Below are positions 59,094-64,000 of a stretch of 64,000 bases of DNA, in pieces; the stretch's first letter is position 1; every line of letters begins with the position of its first letter. A program made the translations under genes and the position numbers. The stretch is from Roseateles_B sp041912595. Lineage in GTDB: Bacteria; Pseudomonadota; Gammaproteobacteria; Burkholderiales; Burkholderiaceae_C. The notes below the pieces were generated by a model. That model saw only the letters and a list, made by a program, of their open reading frames with translations. It searched no databases and was not told the origin of the DNA. The stretch lies in NCBI GenBank assembly GCA_041912595.1, contig JAYRMR010000008.1, positions 55,501-119,500 on the forward strand, written 5' to 3'.

Positions 59094-59969
59094 TCAGATG
59101 GACAGCGTCCGGAGGTAGTCCCGGAAAGCGCCGCCCAGCTCCGGATGCGCCAGGGCCAGCTCCACATTGGCCTGCAGGAAGCCTTCCTTGGAGCCGCAGT
59201 CGTAGCGCTTGCCTTCGTAGCGGTAGGCAAAGACCTTCTCGCGGCGCAGCAGCCCCGCGATGCCGTCGGTCAGCTGGATCTCGCCGCCCACGCCGCGCGG
59301 CTGGCTGGCGATCTCATGGAAGACGCCCGGGGTGAGGATGTAGCGGCCCGCCACGCCCAGGCGCGAGGGCGCGACCTCGGGGGCCGGCTTCTCCACGATG
59401 CGCTGCACGTCCAGGAGCTGCTCGCTCACCGGCGTGCCGGCGACGATGCCGTAGCGGCGGGTGTGCTCGGCGGGCACCTCCTGGACGGCCAGGATGGAGG
59501 CGCGCCATTCCTCGAACTGCTCGACCATCTGCTTGAGCACCGGCTGGCCGTCCGTGGGGCCGACCATGAGGTCGTCGGCCAGCAGCACGGCGAAGGGCTC
59601 GTTGCCGACGAGGCGCTGCGCGCACAGCACGGCGTGGCCGAGGCCCAGCGCCTGCGCCTGGCGGACGTAGATGCACTCCATGTCGTCCGGCTTGACGCTG
59701 CGCACCACCTCCAGCAGCTCGCGCTTACCCGCCTGCTCCAGGCCGACCTCGAGCTCGAAGCTCATGTCGAAGTGGTCCTCGATGGGGCGCTTGTGACGGC
59801 CGGTCACAAAGATCATCTCTCGGATACCGGCGGCATAGGCCTCTTCGACCGCATACTGGATCAACGGCTTGTCCACGACCGGCAGCATTTCCTTGGGTTG
59901 GGCTTTTGTTGCCGGTAGAAAACGCGTGCCGAGGCCCGCAACAGGGAAAATGGCTTTGTTGATATGCAT
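59094..59969 (-). CDS. galU: UTP-glucose-1-phosphate uridylyltransferase
   Basis: A 291-residue enzyme making UDP-glucose for envelope polysaccharides. GLGTRFLPATKAQPKEMLPV is the nucleotide-binding N-terminus, FVTGRHKRPIEDHFD and VLLADDLMVGP follow, and VEKPAPEVAPSRLGVAGRY completes the family pattern. Length is typical. It is divergent from a degenerate 2-hydroxyacid dehydrogenase, 83 bp between starts. Confidence 0.97.
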   Translation of the reverse strand: MHINKAIFPVAGLGTRFLPATKAQPKEMLPVVDKPLIQYAVEEAYAAGIREMIFVTGRHKRPIEDHFDMSFELEVGLEQAGKRELLEVVRSVKPDDMECIYVRQAQALGLGHAVLCAQRLVGNEPFAVLLADDLMVGPTDGQPVLKQMVEQFEEWRASILAVQEVPAEHTRRYGIVAGTPVSEQLLDVQRIVEKPAPEVAPSRLGVAGRYILTPGVFHEIASQPRGVGGEIQLTDGIAGLLRREKVFAYRYEGKRYDCGSKEGFLQANVELALAHPELGGAFRDYLRTLSI

Positions 59970-60052
59970 TTGGCAAGCTGCCTGGGGCGGATGGCTTGCA
60001 TTGTGGCACGCGGTATCTGGCCGCCATGCAAGGCCGTTGGGAACATGAAGAG

Positions 60053-60994
60053 ATGAATTTGCTGGTGCTGGAACCTCTGGACGCAGAGGTGATCGAATGG
60101 CTGGGCAGGCGGCATGCCGTGCGCGTCGCGCCCGAGCTCGCCCGTGATCCGGCGGCCCTGCGCGAGAGCCTGCCCCAGATGCACGGGCTCATCCTGCCGC
60201 CCACGGTGGCCGTGGACCATTCCCTGCTCAAGGCCGCGCCGCGCCTGCGGGTGATCGGCCGGGTGAGCGCCGGCATCGAGACGGTGGACATCGAGGCCTG
60301 CCGCATGCATGAGGTCGAGCTGGTGCGCTCGGGCACCGCCACTGCGCAGGCCGAGGCCGAGTACATGCTCGGTGGCGCCCTGAACATGCTGCGCCGGGTG
60401 CCGGTCTATGGCGCGGACGGCCTCTTGGTGGGCCGCGAGCTCGGGCAGAGCACCGTCGGCCTGCTGGGCCTGACGCCGGCCTCCAAGGTGCTGGCGCAGA
60501 TCCTGCCGGCCTTCGGCGCCAAGGTCGTCGGCTACGACCCCTCGCTGCACGAGAGCGAGGACCTGTGGCAGCAATGGAACATCCCGCCGGTGCCGCTGCG
60601 CTCCCTGATGGAGCAGAGCGACGTGCTGTGCGTCCAGCTGCCCTACTACCCGCGCTACAAGGGCCTGCTGGGCCACCGCGTGCTGGGCCATGCCAAGGCG
60701 AACCAGGTGGTCGTTGCGCTCACGCATTGCGCGATGTTCGATGACGTCGCCCTGGCCGGGGCCATGCGCAGCGGCCGCATCCTGGCGGCCTGGATGGACA
60801 GCGTCGAGCCCGGCTGGCTGGAGCCCGACCGGCCCCTGCACGGCATGCCCAATCTGCAGATCACCCCCCGCGTGGCCAGCACCACCCGGGAGTCGCGGGT
60901 GCGCGCGGCCTGGGCCGTGGCCCGGCGCATGGACGAGCTCCTGACGAAGGCCGAGGCCCCGGCCGCCGCCGTGGCGGAGCGCAGCGGCGCCTGA
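60053..60994 (+). CDS. Degenerate D-2-hydroxyacid dehydrogenase homologue, probable pseudoenzyme
   Basis: A 313-residue protein with the D-2-hydroxyacid/phosphoglycerate dehydrogenase fold. The GxGxxG cofactor motif is altered to G139-L-T141-P-A-S144. The catalytic Arg (in NxxRG) is replaced within LTHCA by C226, and the catalytic His (TPHxxxxT) by R273. E252 in DSVEPG is kept. It therefore probably lacks standard dehydrogenase chemistry. Codon use is normal and the frame is intact, so it is under selection. Inferred roles: ligand-binding or regulatory protein. The start at 60053 has GAAGAG upstream. Confidence 0.88.
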   Translation: MNLLVLEPLDAEVIEWLGRRHAVRVAPELARDPAALRESLPQMHGLILPPTVAVDHSLLKAAPRLRVIGRVSAGIETVDIEACRMHEVELVRSGTATAQAEAEYMLGGALNMLRRVPVYGADGLLVGRELGQSTVGLLGLTPASKVLAQILPAFGAKVVGYDPSLHESEDLWQQWNIPPVPLRSLMEQSDVLCVQLPYYPRYKGLLGHRVLGHAKANQVVVALTHCAMFDDVALAGAMRSGRILAAWMDSVEPGWLEPDRPLHGMPNLQITPRVASTTRESRVRAAWAVARRMDELLTKAEAPAAAVAERSGA

Positions 60995-61002
60995 GCCCGA
61001 GG

Positions 61003-61090
61003 CCGGGCCCGCAATGGCAACGGGGCCCTTGCCGGGCCCGCAATGGCAACGGGGCCCTTGCCGGCCCGCAATGACAACGGGGCCGTTTCC
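61003..61090. repeat. Three tandem 29-bp repeats between convergent genes
   Basis: Units at 61003-61031 and 61032-61060 are identical (CCGGGCCCGCAATGGCAACG and nine more bases); the third (61061 to about 61090) is diverged. The last unit is extended into a hairpin, CGGGGCCG/CGGCCCCG, that may terminate valS or the plus-strand gene. Confidence 0.85.
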
Positions 61091-61151
61091 GGCCCCGTCG
61101 AACGTCCTTGCGGATCGTGCCTCGCGAGGGCCCAGGGCCCTCAGATGACCC

Positions 61152-63962
61152 TCAACCCAGGCGTGCGGCCTGAGCCTTCAGGCGTTCCACCGTGACGCCG
61201 AAATCGGCCACGCGCTGGCGTTCCTGGGCCACCACGGCCTCGGGCGCGCGGGCCACGAAGCTCTCGTTGGACAGCTTGGCCGTCGCCTTGGTGATCTCGC
61301 CTTCGAGGCGGGCGATCTCCTTGCCCAGACGGGCGCGCTCGGCCTCGACGTCGATCTCCACCTTCAGCGCCAGGCGGGCCTCACCGTGCACCAGCACCGG
61401 CAGCGCGGCAGCGGCCTGCTCGAAGCTGGCGTCGTCCACCAGCTGCACCTCGGCCAGCTTGGCCAGCGTGCGGATCAGCGGGGCGGCCTCGGCAATGAAG
61501 CCCTGGCCACCGGCCACCAGCAGGGGCACGCGCTCGGCGGGCGACAGGCCCATCTCGCTGCGCAGGCTGCGGCAGGTGCCCACCACGGCCTTGAGCTGGT
61601 CCACCCAGGCGATGGCCGCCGGGTCGATCTTCTCGGGCTGCGCCACGGGGTAGGCGGCGTTGACGATGTAGTCGGTGCTCTTGCGGCCGGCCACCGGCGC
61701 GACCGTCTGCCACAGGGCCTCGGTGATGAAGGGGGCCACGGGGTGCAGCAGGCGCAGCGTGGTCTCCAGCACGCGGATGAGCGTGCGGCGCGTGGCGCGC
61801 TGCTGCGCCTCGTTGCCGACCTGGATCTGCACCTTGGCAATCTCGAGGTACCAGTCGCAGTACTCGTTCCAGACGAAGTCGTAGATGGCGTTGGCGACGT
61901 TGTCCAGGCGGTAGTCCGCGAAGCCCTGGGCCACGGCCTGCTCGACCTTCTGCAGCTCGCTCGTGATCCAGCGGTCCGAGGGGCTGAAGCTCAGGTAGCC
62001 GCCCTCGCAGTCCGCGGCGGTGTGCTCCTTCAGGCCGCAGTCCTGGCCTTCCGTGTTCATCAGCACGAAGCGCGTGGCGTTCCAGAGCTTGTTGCAGAAA
62101 TTGCGGTAGCCCTCGCAGCGCTTGGAGTCGAAGTTGACCGAGCGGCCCAGCGTGGCCATGGCCGCGAAGGTGAAGCGCAGGGCGTCGGCGCCGTAGCCGG
62201 GGATGCCCTCGGGGAATTCCTTCTCCGTGGCCTTGCGGACCTTGGGCGCCGTCTCCGGCTTGCGCAGGCCTTGCGTGCGCTTGTCCAGCAGGGGCGCCAG
62301 CTCGATGCCGTCGATCAGGTCGACCGGGTCCAGCACATTGCCCTCGGACTTGGACATCTTCTTGCCCTGCGCATCCAGCACCAGGCCGTGGATGTACACG
62401 TGCTTGAAGGGCACCTTGCCGGTGAAGTGCTTGGTCATCATGATCATCCGGGCGACCCAGAAGAAGATGATGTCGTAGCCGGTGACCAGCACGGAGGAGG
62501 GCAGGAAGAGGTCCTGCTCCAGCGTGGCCTCGGGCCAGCCGAGGGTGGAGAAGGGCACCAGGGCGGAGGAGTACCAGGTGTCGAGCACGTCCTCGTCACG
62601 CTTGAGCGCCTTGCCGGGGGCCTTGGCCTGGGCTTCTTCCTCGCTGCGGGCGACGTAGACGTTGCCGTCCTCGTCATACCAGGCCGGGATCTGGTGGCCC
62701 CACCACAGCTGGCGGGAGATGCACCAGTCCTGGATGTTCTTCATCCACTGGTTGTAGGTGTTGACCCAGTTCTCGGGCACGAACTTGACGTCGCCCGAGC
62801 TGACGGCCTCGATCGCTTCCTCGGCGATGGACTTGCCGTTGGCGCCGGCCTTGCTCATGGCCACGAACCATTGGTCCGTCAGCATGGGCTCGATGACCTG
62901 GCCCGTGCGGGCGCAGCGCGGCACCATGAGCTTGTGCTTCTTGACCTCGATGAGCAGGCCTTGCGCCTCCAGCTCGGCCACGATCTTCTTGCGGGCGACG
63001 AAGCGGTCCAGGCCGATGTACTCGGCCGGGATCTCCGTGGCTTCGTGGGCGCTGACCTTGGCTTCCAGGTCGAAGATCGTAAGCATGGGCAGGCCGTGGC
63101 GCAGGCCGACCTGGTAGTCGTTCGTGTCATGCGCCGGGGTGACCTTGACCACGCCCGTGCCGAAAGCCTTGTCCACGTAGTCGTCGGCGATCACCGGCAC
63201 CAGGCGGCCGGTGATGGGCAGCTTCACCTGCTGGCCGATGAGGTGGCGGTAGCGCTCGTCCTCGGGGTGGACCATCACGGCGGTGTCGCCCAGCATGGTT
63301 TCCGGGCGGGTGGTGGCGACCACCAGCGACTCCGTGCCCTGCGCCATCGGATAGCGGATGTGCCACAGCGAGCCGTCTTCCTCCTCGCTCTCGACCTCGA
63401 GGTCGGACACGGCGGACTTCAGGATCGGGTCCCAGGACACGAGGCGCTTGCCGCGGTAGATCAGGCCTTCCTCGAAGAGGCGGACAAAGGTGTCGGTGAC
63501 CACCTTGGACAGCTTGTCGTCCATGGTGAAGTACTCGTGCTCCCAGCTCACCGAGTCGCCCATGCGGCGCATCTGGCGGGTGATGGTGCTGCCCGACTGC
63601 TCCTTCCACTCCCAGACCTGGGCGACGAAGTTCTTGCGGCCGAGGTCGTGGCGGCTCTGGCCCTTTTCCTGGAGCTGGCGCTCCACCACGATCTGCGTGG
63701 CGATGCCGGCGTGGTCGGTGCCGGGCACCCACAGCGTGTTGTGGCCGCGCATGCGGTGGTAGCGCGTCAACGAGTCCATGATGGTCTGGTTGAAGGCGTG
63801 GCCCATGTGCAGCGTGCCGGTCACGTTCGGGGGCGGCAGCTGGATGCAGAAGGAGTCGCGGCTCTTGTCCAGCGTGGGACGGTAGAGGCCTTGGGACTCC
63901 CACAGAGGGCCCCAATGGGCTTCCAGGGCGGCGGGCTCGAAGGACTTGGCAAGTTCGGTCAT
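61152..63962 (-). CDS. valS: Valyl-tRNA synthetase
   Basis: A 936-residue class I synthetase. HIGH motif in PPPNVTGTLHMGHAFNQTI, KMSKS in KKMSKSEGNVLDP, editing (CP1) domain with TTRPETMLGDTAVMV, and the C-terminal coiled coil (ERARLGKEIARLEGEITKATAKL) that contacts tRNA. Length matches bacterial ValRS. The start at 63962 (MTELAKSFEPAALEAHW) lies just inside the right edge; the last 38 bases show only its upstream region. Confidence 0.97.
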   Translation of the reverse strand: MTELAKSFEPAALEAHWGPLWESQGLYRPTLDKSRDSFCIQLPPPNVTGTLHMGHAFNQTIMDSLTRYHRMRGHNTLWVPGTDHAGIATQIVVERQLQEKGQSRHDLGRKNFVAQVWEWKEQSGSTITRQMRRMGDSVSWEHEYFTMDDKLSKVVTDTFVRLFEEGLIYRGKRLVSWDPILKSAVSDLEVESEEEDGSLWHIRYPMAQGTESLVVATTRPETMLGDTAVMVHPEDERYRHLIGQQVKLPITGRLVPVIADDYVDKAFGTGVVKVTPAHDTNDYQVGLRHGLPMLTIFDLEAKVSAHEATEIPAEYIGLDRFVARKKIVAELEAQGLLIEVKKHKLMVPRCARTGQVIEPMLTDQWFVAMSKAGANGKSIAEEAIEAVSSGDVKFVPENWVNTYNQWMKNIQDWCISRQLWWGHQIPAWYDEDGNVYVARSEEEAQAKAPGKALKRDEDVLDTWYSSALVPFSTLGWPEATLEQDLFLPSSVLVTGYDIIFFWVARMIMMTKHFTGKVPFKHVYIHGLVLDAQGKKMSKSEGNVLDPVDLIDGIELAPLLDKRTQGLRKPETAPKVRKATEKEFPEGIPGYGADALRFTFAAMATLGRSVNFDSKRCEGYRNFCNKLWNATRFVLMNTEGQDCGLKEHTAADCEGGYLSFSPSDRWITSELQKVEQAVAQGFADYRLDNVANAIYDFVWNEYCDWYLEIAKVQIQVGNEAQQRATRRTLIRVLETTLRLLHPVAPFITEALWQTVAPVAGRKSTDYIVNAAYPVAQPEKIDPAAIAWVDQLKAVVGTCRSLRSEMGLSPAERVPLLVAGGQGFIAEAAPLIRTLAKLAEVQLVDDASFEQAAAALPVLVHGEARLALKVEIDVEAERARLGKEIARLEGEITKATAKLSNESFVARAPEAVVAQERQRVADFGVTVERLKAQAARLG

Positions 63963-64000
63963 GACGCGCTTTGCTGCTTGAAATGGCCGCGGGGCGTCTC

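Noticed and set aside
61003..61090. CRISPR array
   Set aside because: Repeats are directly adjacent with no unique spacers, and no cas genes are near.

Overview
The window is about 68% GC and reads as an ordinary chromosomal segment of a betaproteobacterium of order Burkholderiales, most likely the Comamonadaceae/Sphaerotilaceae (Roseateles-Rubrivivax-Leptothrix) group. This placement rests on gene content and order (trxB, a Crp/Fnr gene, ftsK, lolA and rarA together; livHMGF followed by a leucine-type dehydrogenase; DUF3717 and DUF1289 domains) and on strong GC3 codon use; no database search was possible. No insertion sequence, prophage, CRISPR array or rRNA operon was seen. One tRNA-Leu gene is present. 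Coding density is high, and only 6083-6639 and 28259-28772 exceed 300 bases without a gene.

Layout. 1-715: 5' part of an M48 protease gene, divergent from orn-pabBC-(SNF2-like) at 785-6082. 6640-10152: an RhlE-type RNA helicase, a cold-shock/DUF1294 membrane protein and a GNAT acetyltransferase, meeting a CYTH protein and pyrD on the other strand. 11322-13768: aroG, rpiA and a small membrane protein. 13902-21993 (minus): secreted M4 protease, cytoplasmic histidine kinase, mnmC, a beta-CASP RNase and a DUF3617 protein. 22148-26531 (minus): a 1327-residue M48 membrane protease with a small partner. 26759-30437: a second RhlE helicase divergent from ettA. 30634-33324: a CpxP/Spy-like protein, response regulator and sensor kinase. 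33449-36326 (minus): trpS, a DUF3717-DUF1289 protein and a MATE transporter, tightly overlapped. 36463-44026: purN, DUF1653/DUF1345, an RsmB-type methyltransferase, a fatty-acid desaturase, DUF3016, rpmB-rpmG, trxB and a Crp/Fnr regulator. 44091-48520: ftsK-lolA-rarA. 48759-54620: the LIV permease and ATPases, a leucine-type dehydrogenase and a 2-oxoglutarate dioxygenase. 54694-63962: a ferredoxin-type reductase, SDR protein, rhomboid, tRNA-Leu, cysM, TusA-like protein, galU, a degenerate D-2-hydroxyacid dehydrogenase and valS.

The most unusual items are: a 936-residue protein with a histone-H1-like tail, a SWIM zinc finger and an SNF2 core that has lost its ATPase motifs; a D-2-hydroxyacid dehydrogenase homologue lacking the catalytic Arg and His and two Rossmann glycines, divergent from galU; a giant two-part M48 protease with a small membrane partner; an intrinsic-terminator-like hairpin at the predicted 5' end of the second rhlE transcript; inverted copies of a palindromic intergenic repeat flanking livF; and a transport/oxidation cluster for branched-chain amino acids that includes a putative amino-acid hydroxylase. 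Several genes have a -10-like hexamer 7-8 nt before the start codon, which suggests leaderless mRNAs.
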